A DNA stretch of 64,000 bases, taken from NCBI GenBank assembly GCA_963920705.1, contig OY987227.1, positions 17,571,434-17,635,433 on the forward strand, read 5' to 3'. This DNA comes from Odiellus spinosus. Taxonomy: Eukaryota; Arthropoda; Arachnida; Opiliones; Phalangiidae. Every line of letters begins with the position of its first letter. Within the stretch, counting starts at the first letter, position 1. The position numbers and the translations under genes were made by a program. Below the pieces are notes generated by a model. The model was not told the origin of the DNA. It was given only the letters and a program-made list of their open reading frames with translations, and made no database searches. Shown here in pieces: positions 50,746 through 63,123 of the stretch.

Positions 50746-51000
50746 GTACTAGTTGTAACGGGTATGTTGAAAATGGTGTCGCCATCTAGCTCAAGTGAAA
50801 AATTATCGATTTTTAGAAAATCGAACATTTTGTCCACTCGGCTAGTGTCGCCACCTATACGGTTTTTGAAATCTTTTCGCGCGAAAATTTGAGTCTACAA
50901 AATCCAGTTTTTTAATAATTAACTTTTTTTCTTAATCATGTCATAGAAGTTTCGTAAATAATTTTAATTATATTCTAAGTTTATTGGGTTTAAGTTTTCT

Positions 51001-51260
51001 TTGAGTGTCCCATACCAAAAATAAAACTATGGTTTCTGATAGATTAAGTTGAAAAGTTAAAATCCCATAGACTTTTATATTTATTTTTCACGTCAAGATT
51101 CTTTAGCTTTTAGGTTTGCTTTGGTTAGGTTATAAACTTAACGACCTCAAAAATACTAAATCTCTAATACTTAAAACTTTAGAAAAGATTTTTTTTTTTA
51201 ACTTGTGGCGGTTAATATTTTAACTCCCCGTGGCCGAATCTATAAGTATGGGACACTCAA
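51001..51260. repeat. Candidate MITE with TTGAGTGTCCCATAC termini
   Basis: TTGAGTGTCCCATAC (51001-51015) is exactly complementary to GTATGGGACACTCAA (51246-51260). Inner sequence pairs weakly. No clear target duplication, so it is a candidate of about 260 bp. Confidence 0.5.
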
Positions 51261-52549
51261 AAAAATCATACCGTTCATCAGAAGGGGCTTACACACTTGA
51301 GTTCAGCTTTGACAGAGCTGGAAGTACTTGTGACCTACAGTTCAGGTTTGGTACTGCAAAAGTTTAAAAATTTTATACATCTGAGTTCTCAAGTATCTGA
51401 CCCCTCAAGTTTATCACCATGGTCAATATTATTTGTGTAAAAGGACTAACCTTTACGAAAACATAGTTATTACTAAAATCTTTATTTAATATTACTATTT
51501 TTTGTCAATAAATAGTTTGGTTTTTACCTTTTTAGGTAAATTATTTTTTCTAGTGATCTTTCATTTTCTTTCCTGTACAGAAACATTTAAATATAGACTA
51601 TTTACATAAAATAAAAACAAAATGTTTTTTTAGCCTCATTAAAACTGAGATTTCATCAAAATGAGGGGATGTTTGTTATTAAAACAAAGAAAAATCCCAC
51701 AAATAAACTTTGAACAAAAAAAAAAAAAAATCATCTTTTAAAACAAAGATCACACCTTTATAAATAAACAATAACTCTACAGACTTAACTCGGACAATTA
51801 GCGAAAAATCTTTTAATCATCAACACTTAAACAAAAATTTTAGAGGGTCAAGAAACACCCGAATTAGCTTATATACTATTGCCAATTTTTATCTTAATAT
51901 AATTATTTTTACGATTCAATTCTATAGTTATCACAAAAAGCTTAATACCGGTATACTTTTGTTCGTTAGACCCAAGTCTGTAGAGTTTTTGTCTAAAGAG
52001 ATTAAATAGCTAGTTTATATACGATTGAAAATAGTTTTAAAGTCCCACAAATCGACCTTACTTCCAATAATAGGTTTAAAATTTACATTAAAAGTCCTAA
52101 TCTTCCATTTACCATAAGAAAATTAAGACTAGTATATTTATTACGCGTAATATCTTCGGATTCGCATATTTTTGGCGTATTTTAAAATAATTATATTAAA
52201 TTATATTAAAAGATGAAAGCCTAATTTGGGAATAAGGTCAATTCTAATGGTTTTTCTAAGTTAATTAATCTCCGAATTATTTAGTTTCCAAGGAGCAAAT
52301 AGAGAAGAAAAGATACGGAAAGAGGAGTAATTGGGAAAAAAAATCTGAGAAATAAATTTCAACAAAACAAATCACACGAGTTAATTGAATTCTTAAGCAA
52401 ATTCAAATTTGTTTCATTTGAGTTATTGTTTTGTTGTTGAAATGGACCCTATTTTGGTTCTTAAAAAGGCTTAAAAGTTTGCGTAGTATAAGGCTGGTCC
52501 GTTTGTTTAAAAACAAGATTAAAGGCACTTTTTATAATTATTTGAATTG

Positions 52550-54663
52550 TTATTTATGATGTCTACTCTTTTTATGACTTCCAGATGATGAGGTTGTTGA
52601 AGCGGAAATCACCTAAATTATTATTAGAAAGAGTTTTACCTTTGCATTAATTACTAAAAAATTCAAAACTGTATTGTCGTTAATTATCACTAGTAATATA
52701 TAAACTTGTAAAAAAATTTAATTTACCGGTTTTTGAGTATGCGTTAAAGATACAGGAAACGTGATAAATTGTTGACCACCACTACCACCTGGCAAATAAA
52801 TTGAGAAAGTTGGTTTTATATTTCAACTTTCAAACAAATTCCAAGCAATTTGTGGATATCCATAAATTACTTTCGCCCTATAGTCTACAAGTAAAAACTG
52901 GCGCTATTTAAGAAAATCAAAATACTTGGCTTTTGTATATTTATTATTTAGTTATTGCGAGTGTCTAAATAAATTTCAATTCTGAGCAATGCTGTGCCAG
53001 AATCAAAGGGGTGTCAATTGGAAGGATTTTTTTCTTCAGTTTGCCAACTGCTAACAATTTAACTATGCCAACTATGGTTTCGCTCCAGAAAATAATTCCA
53101 ACAATACAACAATACACTCGCCCAACAAATTATGAGTGACCACTTGAAAATAACTGTCAAAAAAGCCCAACATTTTGATCAATGAAACAAACTTTAAGTA
53201 CAAGTAAAGATCTAAAGTGCTTCTTGTACTAAAAAAATTGAGCCTAATCGTTTTTCTTTAACGAAATACTTGACTGAGACGAATTTTACAATTTGGACCA
53301 AACATTTGCCCTTTTTGAATCAAATACTTGAGACCAATCGCCCTTCTTGCATTAAATACTTGAGGCCAATTGCTCTTCTTGTACCAAAACATGAGACTAA
53401 TAGTTTTATATTAGTAACTCCATACATTTAATTATTAGGTTTTATATTTGAGAGTGAACGAAGGGGGCGATTATTCGTTAGTTCTCGGTGAATTAAGTCA
53501 GATTGGTCTCATGTTCTTTGTATAAGAAGGGCGATTGTATGGTCTCAGGTTTTCACTACATGAACCACGATTTGCCTCAAGTTTTTGATACAAGAAGGGC
53601 CATTGGTCTCACAAGAAAGGTGATTTATTAAAAACACTTAAATAATGATGATTTGCGAATAGGAAAGGAAGTGATATGGCAAACGGAATGGGATGACACC
53701 TACTATGCTCTTGTCCCAGGTTTAATATAACCCCTTCTGGTAGAGCGGAAGTGGCAGACTGTTGAGTGGCGTAGACAAGTCCCCCTTGCGCGGTTTGATA
53801 CATAACGCCACCGGGTACAACTCCTGATGAGGTATTTGTAGGCATCACTGTGGGGATACAACGCAAGATAAGGTCAAATTAGGTTTATCCAACGAGTAAG
53901 CCTGCTTTTCAAAAAAGGGAGAGAAAAAAAATCTAACCAGAAAGAACTGATAGATTCTGAGGAGAGCCAGTTGCGGGCATGACTGTAACATTATGGTTAC
54001 CGTTGCCCCCGTTCATGGCACTACTTCCTGCGGAGGCACTGCCACCCGTTTGGCTTCCTACACCAGGTAAAGACACCTGAAGCGAGGACGGGCTAAACCT
54101 ATATACACTGCTTCCTCCACTTGTACTCACGACTGTCGACGTCATGGACTGGCGACTAAGTTGCAGAGCCGTTGCCGGGGACAAACCTGCACCTTTATCA
54201 TAGATAATATAATGGATGAACTTCAAGGTTATTTTTAGTAAATATATATATTTTTTAATAATACCAGAGGTTAATATGGTAGCAAATCCACCCGATTGCG
54301 GTAATTGCACAGAAACCCCTTTCGGTGCCAAGTTCGGGGTTCCATTCTTTGAGCCGCCACCGCTGTTTGAAGTGGGGATGGATGATGTCGTGGTGAAATG
54401 AAGAGGAGTTACTAATGGAAGAGGACTGGGTAATGAGACGACGCTAGTGGTGGAGCTAATGACGTGATTGTTTTGACCTAAAAGTTTCAAATTAAGTTTG
54501 AACCAAAACTACAGGTTTCACGAAAAATATGTTATAAGTATTTACCTTTACTTAAGGAGCTAGGGGGTGGGGTTGGGCTTCGATTCCCGCTTGATTGGCC
54601 AGATTCCGAAGGGCTACTTACACTGCCTCCTAAGTAGTAGGTATGACACTTGGTTAAACCATC
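52550..54663 (-). CDS. 3' part of a split gene, probably serum response factor (SRF) transactivation region
   Basis: Six exons, in gene order 54663-54546, 54477-54265, 54192-53938, 53847-53704, 52788-52727 and 52612-52550, ending in TAA. Every intron is GT-AG; lengths are 68, 72, 90, 915 and 114 bp. The joined 855 nt reads through as 284 residues plus stop. The product is rich in Ser, Thr, Pro, Gly and Gln with no folded-domain signature. Landmarks are GVSVQLPQSGG, then GGVMYQTAQGGLVYAT followed by ALPEGVILNL, then QQFITFPVSLTHTQ, and a basic end KKSRHHK. Their order resembles the C-terminal activation region of SRF as recalled from vertebrate proteins (VSSGG-QLPTSF, GG-x-MYPSPHAVMYAPT, QIPVSAVQLHQ). 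SRF is a MADS-box factor binding CArG boxes to control cytoskeletal and immediate-early genes. The MADS exons were not found, so the SRF name is an inference; another low-complexity transcription factor is possible. The exon model is much firmer than the name. Confidence 0.75.
52789..53703 (-). other. 915-bp intron with clustered inverted minisatellite units
   Basis: This is the longest of the five introns. Its boundaries are GTAGGT at 53703-53698 and CAG ending at 52789. It carries degenerate units of about 32 bp containing CTTGAGACCAATCGCCCTTC, direct at about 53213-53405 and reverse-complemented at about 53500-53617. The two clusters could pair in the pre-mRNA. No coding potential was seen. 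Confidence 0.65.
53213..53617. repeat. Intronic inverted clusters of a 32-bp unit
   Basis: About five direct units carry CCCTTCTTGCATTAAATACT and TTGAGACCAATCG variants. They face about three complemented units (GATACAAGAAGGGCCATTGG then TCTCA). The 95-bp centre is unrelated. Confidence 0.65.
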
Positions 54664-55127
54664 CTGTAAATAAAAGATAGTTGTAAGTTTGGAGTTAGAA
54701 GAATAACTAAATTTTTAGTTTAATGGCCAAAGATTGAAAAACGTAAGTCTATTCCACTTAGAGCTGACAGCATCTTCAGAGCTACATAGGCTATCTGTTA
54801 TCTCTAGGTTTTTTGACTTGGAGATAAATGGAACCTTGTAGCGTGTTGCCAACTCGAAGTGATATATGAAAAGTTCGATCTGAATAGATTCTAAAGTTTT
54901 GTGAAATTATATCTGTATTACAAAGAAATAGTGACTACTTCAAGATGTAAATAACATGAAGCACTGGAAAAACTTATCATTTAATCAAAAATATTATGAA
55001 TTTTCAGCATGTAAAATCATGAAGGAGGGAGATTATACCCAATGCTCATGTGATGGGTTTTTGATTTTATTAGGACATAATTTAAGTTAGCTTAAAAATT
55101 TGATTTAAACACGGTCAGTATACACCG

Positions 55128-55440
55128 CAGGGCTCGAAAAAAATTCGAGGTTTTCCCTGGCAAATTTTAAATAATTTCCCTTATATTTAATATTTTACAC
55201 GATAATTGCTAGCCTTTGGCAATGCACACATATTATCTATCAATCAGAGTCGATAGTTTGTTCAAAATATTAGAAAACTAAATCTTTAGGCAAATATTTT
55301 CAGCTAAAATATATATTACAATTAAAAGGTCATCGATAATAAACATTTCCTTGAACTGTACCGAAATTATTTATTCCCTGACTTTTCCTTGACCTTTTGT
55401 GTTCATTTTGAAATTCCCTGACTTTTCCAAGTCTTGTATG
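55128..55440 (+). repeat. AATTCCCTGACT-type interspersed repeat, second copy
   Basis: Starts near GGGCTCGAAAAAAATTCGAG and TTTTCCCTGGCAA, then has TTCCCTGACTTTTCC twice (about 55375 and 55415). Same family as 3.9 kb. Confidence 0.45.
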
Positions 55441-56429
55441 AATCATAAATATTAATAATAGGTAGATTACACTTCTTGACATCCCCATTTTGCCTTTGTA
55501 TTCGCACCAAGGTGCAATCTAGCCTTTAATGAGTAGTGAACTCATGATTTGAGAACTTAGCAATATCAGATATTGAGATAATTCAAACATAATCTACATT
55601 TACTGCGTATATACATCCCGGTTGAAACTCGTGGGAGATCAGATTTAACCTATTTTTATCAGAATTCTTAATTCAGCATTTTCATTTTCCCAACGTTTTG
55701 AAGTCGCTCGCTCCCTTAGTATGTAGGTTAGGCACATGTGTGCAACACTACAAGAAAGCCTATAAGGTTATATTTTTGATTATTTGAAGGATATTTGCAC
55801 CGCGAAGAAGAAGAAAAAAAAATAAAAAAGACTTTGTGATAAATACAGCTGAGAAAGCAACAAAGTTACTTCACATTTTTCTAAAAATAATCTCGGGCTC
55901 GCACACTTTCGGAAGGAGAAAAGTGCGGGTAGAAAAATTGCCAAATGGAGATGCTCTTGTCGCGATTATGAGAGTACCTAATCTATAGAACCAGAGGAAC
56001 GAAGCGTGCGGAAGAAGACAAGAGAGTAGAAAAGTTTAAATAAAGTTTTTACAACAGAGAAGGGAACTGAGGGAGATTTCTGAAACACTAGTCCAAATAG
56101 CATCGCGAGTTGGTTTTTAGTTTTTTCGCGAATCTCGACCCCCGGAAGGAAGTTCAAAAACGTAGACCATGGTATACACACATACATCCTCCTATTTTCA
56201 TTTTACCGAGAAACTTTAAAAAGGTTTTATCTAACTTTGAGCCAAGTAAAAATTAATCTTTGTAACATATTTTCATTACTAAGGGAAGAAGAAACGACGG
56301 TAATCGACGAAATTTCATATTTATTTCTTTCGCTGGCAAACAAACGATTTATTGTATACTGCAAATAGCTCAGTAACCTTAGGTTTTGAAAACGTTTTCC
56401 ATGGAGTAAATATACCTGCCAATGAAGAG

Positions 56430-56458
56430 TCCGCCTTAATACGCTGTATTAAGACGGA
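56430..56458. repeat. Short 13-bp hairpin
   Basis: TCCGCCTTAATAC and GTATTAAGACGGA pair with one mismatch around a 2-bp loop. Minor; no context. Confidence 0.4.
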
Positions 56459-59236
56459 TTCCCACTGAGCAATTTTCTATTAGCTTGAAACCCACAAAAT
56501 TTTATCAGAATAACATTTAAATTCTATTGGTCGGTCACGTGACTAGTTTATAATTTCCACTATCCAACACTCGCGTCTCTGATGACCAGAAATGAAAGCT
56601 AATCCATGGACGAATTTCCACACATCCCATTTTAAGTATTACTTGTCCTTTAAAGGTTTAATAAATTTTGATCAAACCGTCAAAGAGTTCCACGCCATTT
56701 TGAAAATTTTGATACCTTCTCTCAAACTATTAAGTACCAGTCTCTTTATAATTTAACTTTTTAAATATCCAAGACACTATGGTTAATGAATATAATATAA
56801 AAAGTTCTTAAAAACCCTTAGTCAGTGTTTTAGCAAAATATCTTTTAATTTGTCAGTTATATCCGGTCCCTCTCTCCCACTTTGTGGTTTTCCTTTGAAT
56901 TTTTGTTTAGATCCCTACATATTACGGGATTCCGGAGGAAATAAAACTCTTATATAAGAAAACAACTACCTTCGAGGGAAATTGTTTCTGTTATAAATCC
57001 TTTATTGATCATAAATTAACACCATATTAAATTATTTGGCACCTCATTTTTACCGTCATTATAGGTCTAAAAGAATTTCCTAATACATGTGTGGCCAGTA
57101 CCACTGTGAGTCAAGCACGAAGTAAAGAGAAAGGCGGGCGTTAACGATAGGATCTGATCTGAACCGAACTCGACTCACAAAGGCGCCGACATCACTGTAA
57201 TGAAGGGAAAGCTGAGGACGATGGGAGGAATTTTCTCAAGTCCTTAAAACAATGTACATATTGCCAACGTCAGCAAGTAGGAAGCCCTTCCCATATAGTG
57301 ATATATTCATGCTTAATAATTATTATAAAATCCTTATTTTTGTTGCGGGTATGATTCATTAAAAAGCAATTAATTCACAAGAAGACACTGCAATTTATAG
57401 TGCATGACCTGAGGATAAAGCGATTGATTTGAAACGTCGTCGATAAATAAAGAAATTGATTAGTTTTGTGAATTACTTGCTTAATACGGTAATAAATAGA
57501 TTAATGGTTTCATCCAGCCTTTAATAAACTAGTTATTATATAGAAAACTTAAAATACTATAGGTCTGATGAGCTAGGACGCGATGAAAACAACCAGTTTC
57601 TGACACAAACCAAAAAGCACTGGTTATTTAATACTAGGCCTAATTAAAAACCACCAGCTAGAGCGAGGGGGGAGTGTAATAGGGGTGTAATTAAATTATA
57701 TTTATATAAATAATATATATATACACGATGCTAAATTGGTCGGGCCTGTTGCGATGTTGGAATCAGATTGAGGCGGGATTGGAAAATGATTTCCCCGGGA
57801 ATGATCTCACTCTCAAAACACGCAAAGAAAACGCGCGCGTGCGCTTCACGCTTTTTTAAACTGAAGGAGGGGGTTTCCTGAGTAAGCCCCATCCCACCCC
57901 GAGACTACAATATCTTTAAAAAAAGGCTTAACTACAGTTTAAAATGTCAAGAATATGGAAAACTACCTCTAACACGTTGTATCTTCAATACGACATGGAA
58001 AATATACAACATCCCAGATTTGAAACTAAGCATTAACATACATAGCCCCGTTTTCCCCCCGAAATTATTGAAATATTAGGTTAGTACATGTTGCGTTCTC
58101 AAACTGAGATGGACTACAGGGAGGATCAGGCCACGGGGAGGAAAGGGGATGGAATTGATTCTAAGTTTGGATCGGGAGAGGCGTAAGGAAGCTCAAGAGC
58201 CGGCTGGAATAGAGACAGAGATGAGAATGATGGGGGAAAGGTGGATTTAGAGGGGACAAGTCGAGTACTCTCGGATGGATTTAACTTTTTTATTTTCTTC
58301 CTTCACTAAAACTGAGAGTGAAAAGAAGAATTAAAAGATTTTTAAACAATTCTTAGTCCTGTATTTGGCCCAAATGACAATATAAATCACTAAAAATCTT
58401 ATATAATATACTTAAATATATAAATTTTAAATTTTACTAGTTAGGCTTAGCGGTTCTTAATATTACTTAAGCGTCCGCTGACGTGTCTTAACATTAATAT
58501 TGTACTGAATCCAAAGTAAAAAAACTAGGATCACGTAGATAAATTCGGAACAATTATGGTCTAATTTAAGATACACAATTCAAACCAAATCCTTAATTTT
58601 CACCTTTTCATATTCCCGTTATTTCTAGCGGCTTTTTCTCTGAGGAGAGTCAGTCAAGATAGAGGCAGAAAGAAAGGGACTGTTTAGTGGAAGCCAACTT
58701 TGGCAAGCTCCATATTTAGAATTTCACCACCCTCCCCTAATCCCCCTAGCCGACCCCTTTAACGAAAGATTTCGTCCTTTACAGTCTCAAGACTGCTACG
58801 GCCGGATTGGATGCGGAGCTATAGGAGCTTTTTCAGTGCAGAGTAGAGAGCCAAGATATCTAAAAGTTTAAAAAGAATGCCAGATCCCTCTCTGACTTTG
58901 CTTTTTTGCCTTTTACTCTCTCCAGCCTCGGATGATGTGTTTTTTCCTAAAATGTTTTTCCGCATCAACATTTAAACACGCGGGGATTTAAAGGGAGATT
59001 AACACGCGAATATTTTCCTGTAATATTTAGTTTATACTCATAATGATCTATTTTATTTCCTGTATAATGACCACAATTATAAACCAAAGTGAATAACACC
59101 TCCCTACATAATTTTCAAAGCTCAGATCTAAAAATAATGTCCTTGTTGTTCAATCGAATTTATATTTTATTTTAACTTTCAAATTAAGATTAATCCAGAA
59201 TTAGAGGAGCTTTTCTTTGAAGTTCTCCGATTGATC

Positions 59237-59285
59237 CCGGAGCACTCCAAAAGTCATAGACGCAATGAATTTTGGAGTGCTCCGG
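59237..59285. repeat. Perfect 16-bp hairpin
   Basis: CCGGAGCACTCCAAAA (59237-59252) is exactly complementary to TTTTGGAGTGCTCCGG (59270-59285), with a 17-bp loop. No gene lies near. Confidence 0.7.
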
Positions 59286-60637
59286 AAACAGAGCAGTTAA
59301 AAGAAAAACAGCATTATATGTAACTGATAAGCGTATTTTTTGGAATCTTTTCGCTTAAATTAAGGAGAATGACTTTGACACATTATTAAACAATTTCAGT
59401 TAATTTTGAAAATGGTTTTCCAGTAAGGAAGTCAAATTAAAAATCATTTGGGAAATTGTTGCGACTAATTAATAAACACATCTAAAATATAGAGGTCAAG
59501 ATTTAAAGTAATTTAAAGATTATGCAACGGAATTATATATGCTAATTATAACTTATCGGAAAATTTATAGATAATTAACTAATTTCTAATGTAAAATTCA
59601 ATACGACACAAAATACGTCTCCTTGCAGCATCTTTTTGTTTGTCAATAAACCTTAAAACGGCCGCTATCTTGAATTCCAGTCCCGTATTCCGAACAGTCA
59701 GGTGGATTTTGTGATTTAAGTCAGAGCCTACTTAACCTCCCTTTTTTGCTAACCTTGGGTTAAACTAAGCAATTTAAAGAAACAGCGTATTAAGGTAGAT
59801 CAACTTCCCTTCAAAACAGAGATGGTCCTAAATATAATCATATACCACCTATTTCGAAGGAAATGAGAGGCTAAGTTTAGATTTTGAGTTTAAGTTTAGT
59901 TTTAATTTTTTTAAACTTCCTTTTAAAAAAAAATCGCTAACGTTTCTTATTGCGAAATCATGACGTCCAAAGATATCACGAAATTTCAACAAAAACGTTG
60001 AGAGAGTTCAAATATTTGGATTAAATATAAGTGGTTTAACGAACTTTAAAAATTTCTTAAACTATAAGCTGTACTTATTATCGAATTTAAAAACCTTTTT
60101 CTGATAATTTCGTGAGAAAACTTTAAAGCTTTAGATCAAAAATTTGACCTCCATGCAATTTAAAAAAAAAAGTACTTCAAAGCGAAGCCAATTTTAAAGA
60201 TTAATATTAAATATAAAATATTAAAGCCTTTGTCTTATAAACGGTATTAAAGAAAAACAAATATTTAATGAAGAACAATCTATTAATAAAAGGGACAACC
60301 TTGACTAAGAGATTTCTTTATTTCGATTGGTCATTGTTTCGAAATAAAAAGAAAGAAAATAAAAGAAAATCAGGTTTTACCCCCTGCTGCTGCAGCGCGG
60401 TTATCGTGTTAAATAGAAATTTTTAAAAGACCGGCGGAACTAAATTACCAAGAAGCGTGTTTTATAATTTAATAAAGAGATAAAATCCATGTAAAAACTG
60501 AATCAGAGTTCCGCTGTAAGCTTTTAAAGAATTATTTAAAAGGGAGAGTGACAAGCAAAAACAAGTAAAAGTGAGAGATTAATTTTAAATGGAATTTAAA
60601 TAACCATTTTGAAAATGTCGTTAAAAACGATTCATAC

Positions 60638-60922
60638 TATCAAAAGGCTATAACTTTATTCCATAAAAGTAAACAACGCCCCGTACTATCACTTAAAACT
60701 AAAGCCAAAAATTAATCATTCATGTCGGGCTCGATATTTTTTCCTCAAAACTAAGACATTTCTCCAAAGAGTGGTGCTTCAGATTTTACTATTTACACCG
60801 ACTGCGGCCGCTAGAGTGTCTCGAATCAGAATCTGTCGGTACATTTACCTGGACCTTTGCTGATAATATTAAGCTACGGGGCGTTGTTTACTTTTATGGA
60901 ATAAAGTGATGGACTTTTGATA
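60638..60922. mobile_element. Candidate MITE with about 48-bp inverted arms
   Basis: The core arms 60653-60685 and 60875-60907 are exact complements (ACTTTATTCCATAAAAGTAA then ACAACGCCCCGTA). Similarity extends outward through TATCAAAAG on both sides. The interior is unrelated and non-coding. No target duplication could be assigned. Confidence 0.65.
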
Positions 60923-61120
60923 ATATATACAATATACATATAACATAAAAAATTAACGCGACTGAAATTTTTTAAAACAAATTCCAAGCAATACCATGCC
61001 ATCACTATGGTTGAATCTCGTAAAATTTTCGGAATACATAGTTTTCAGTAAATTCCACCCCTCTTACCCAGCTTTGCTTTCATTCCCAGGTTGCCAGGAG
61101 CTTGTGAGTGCAGTTCAGAA

Positions 61121-61225
61121 CAGATCAGTTTCAAAACTGAACTCTAGCCTTTCCCTCTGCCCTCACAAGTGGTTGGCAACATGGGGGGAACGGCACTTAC
61201 CCGATTTAGTGAAAACTATGTATAT
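61121..61225 (+). repeat. Dispersed repeat shared with 44.5 kb
   Basis: Second copy of the repeat seen within the 44.3-44.9 kb element; it also shares CAGATCAGTT and CCTCTGC-like blocks upstream. Confidence 0.6.
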
Positions 61226-61339
61226 ATGATTTTAAAGGTATGAAAAAGGTAAAATTCTGATCCATAAATCTTTGACAAAAATGGTGTGACAGAATCACAT
61301 TAAAACTATATTAAAATAAAAATGAATATATATTTCGTT

Positions 61340-61432
61340 GCCCTGGTTACAATCCGTTTTTAAACGAGGGTCATGGAATATAACGCACACTCATTAAAGC
61401 CAAGCAAATATGCCTTCTTAATTTATTTATTT
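61340..61432 (+). repeat. Diverged repeat shared with 26.5 kb
   Basis: Contains TTGCCCTGGTTACAATCCGT, ACGCACACTCATTAAAGCC and AATTTATTTATTTATG in the same order as 26.5 kb. Confidence 0.4.
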
Positions 61433-62047
61433 ATGACTTTCTGTTATTATTTAATACGATTGGAAATCAGGCCTATTTAGGGTACGTATATTTCACACTC
61501 TATTTAAATGTGTAAGAATATATTAAGAGTAATAAATTACTTTAAAGGCTCAGTAGGATTGTTTAGTCTCGAGTGTATGGTCCCAATAAAGATTTTTTTT
61601 TTTTTGGTTTTTCGAAAATAAACATTTTCCTTCAAATATTTTAACTATAATTTAAACTCCCCGCTGTCTAAGGAAGAAAATTACGAAGAATAATAAAATC
61701 AAGAAAAAAATCTGAGTAAAGAGTTTAGGCATTAACGCCTTTCAAAAATAAAAATAAGTGCGCCTTTGTACTGAGGAAGAGACCGCAAAAGGGTCTAAAA
61801 TTAACCATGTACCGAAAAAAGGGTTGGCTTTTCAAAACCGCTCGTTTTTTTCAAGAAGCCACTTGAACTATGCGACGCGAGCGAGAAAAAAAAAAGAAAA
61901 TTAGCATCACAAAGGAAAAGAGGCAACTATAATATTACTCTAAGATGTTAATAAAACCACCAACTGGGACTTTATAAAGAAATCATTTCGTTCGCATTAT
62001 AATAATTTCAAAATAAATTAATAAATCTTACTAGGAGCCGAGGAGCA

Positions 62048-62310
62048 TGCCAATGAAAAAGACGATCGGGCTAAACAATAACGTTAATTGAAAGATTTAT
62101 CCAGTGTATTTAAACAATAACGTTAATTGAAAGATTTATCAAATGAAAAAATAACTGTATGTAGAATTTATCGAATGGAAAAAAAGGTGTATCGAAGTTT
62201 TAAGCCAATGGAAAAAAGCTGAATCAAAGTTTTAATGGAAAAAAAAAGCTGTATCGAAGCCAATGGGAAAACATATATAGCAAGGAGTTAGCCAATAGAA
62301 AATCAACTAT
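62048..62310 (+). repeat. Minisatellite of about 39-bp units
   Basis: TAAACAATAACGTTAATTGA then AAGATTTATC occurs at 62072 and again at 62111, a 39-bp period. Degenerate units with CCAATGGAAAAAAGCTG follow to about 62310. Confidence 0.6.
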
Positions 62311-63072
62311 AGCTTAATAAAAAAAGAGTCAGTAATAAGTGATAGAAATCAACATAGTGTGATGCGAACGCAACTTATTATAAAGAAAAGGCGTCCCGTT
62401 GAAAAGACGGCGTATTAAACAGTTGACCTTTGAACCTATAGAGTCTCTCAACGAGGGAATGTTAAATGTGGAAGATCTTTTCTTCTATACGGTACATATT
62501 TTTATTCGAGATTCCTTGAAGCTATACTAACGGATGAAAGAATTATAAAGATTTCCTCCCATCCGGAGAACACCTCGCGATTTTTGGCGCCTGTTCGACT
62601 ATTTTCGTGTTCTATCGATGATTGAAGGTGGTAGGGGGTGGAGAAAGGGTGCGAGTCGTTGTTTAAAAAAGATGGAAACCACCCGCATAATCTTCCATTC
62701 TCTTTCGCCAGAGAAACGTCCTTCTAGAATATTATTCAAGTTCAAAGCTATAATATATACAGGGTGTAACAATCATCCAATTACTAACTATACAGTTGAA
62801 AGCCCATCCTTGACTTCAAAATAAATACCCTTTCCAAACCGTCCTTGCCAAAATTCAAATTTCCAAAACTTCAAAATCATTTTCTCTACGGAAAGTTAAA
62901 ATAAAAATAATCTATTGTTTTCAGCGAATATACTTCTTCTCTACGGGGTTTATTATAAATGTATCCTTCCGCCGTATCTTCCTACGTGCTGAAAGCATAA
63001 ACCTAATGGAGAAATAACGTGGGATTCACTTGTTCGTATAATGTCAGCATTTCAAATATTTAACGATTTTAA

Positions 63073-63123
63073 AGGAATACTAGACTCTGGAAACATGTTA
63101 TCTTGAATCTAATTAGATTTAGT
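63073..63123 (+). repeat. Diverged TTAA-type element end
   Basis: AGGAATACTAGACTCTGGAAAC after TTAA at 63069-63072 matches the 20688 end at most positions. Confidence 0.35.

Noticed and set aside
57090-57235. Possible minus-strand exon (acceptor-like TTACAG before GATGTCGGCG)
   Set aside because: It gives 38 codons to a stop with no donor; it does not resemble a MADS-box exon and does not join exon 54663-54546.
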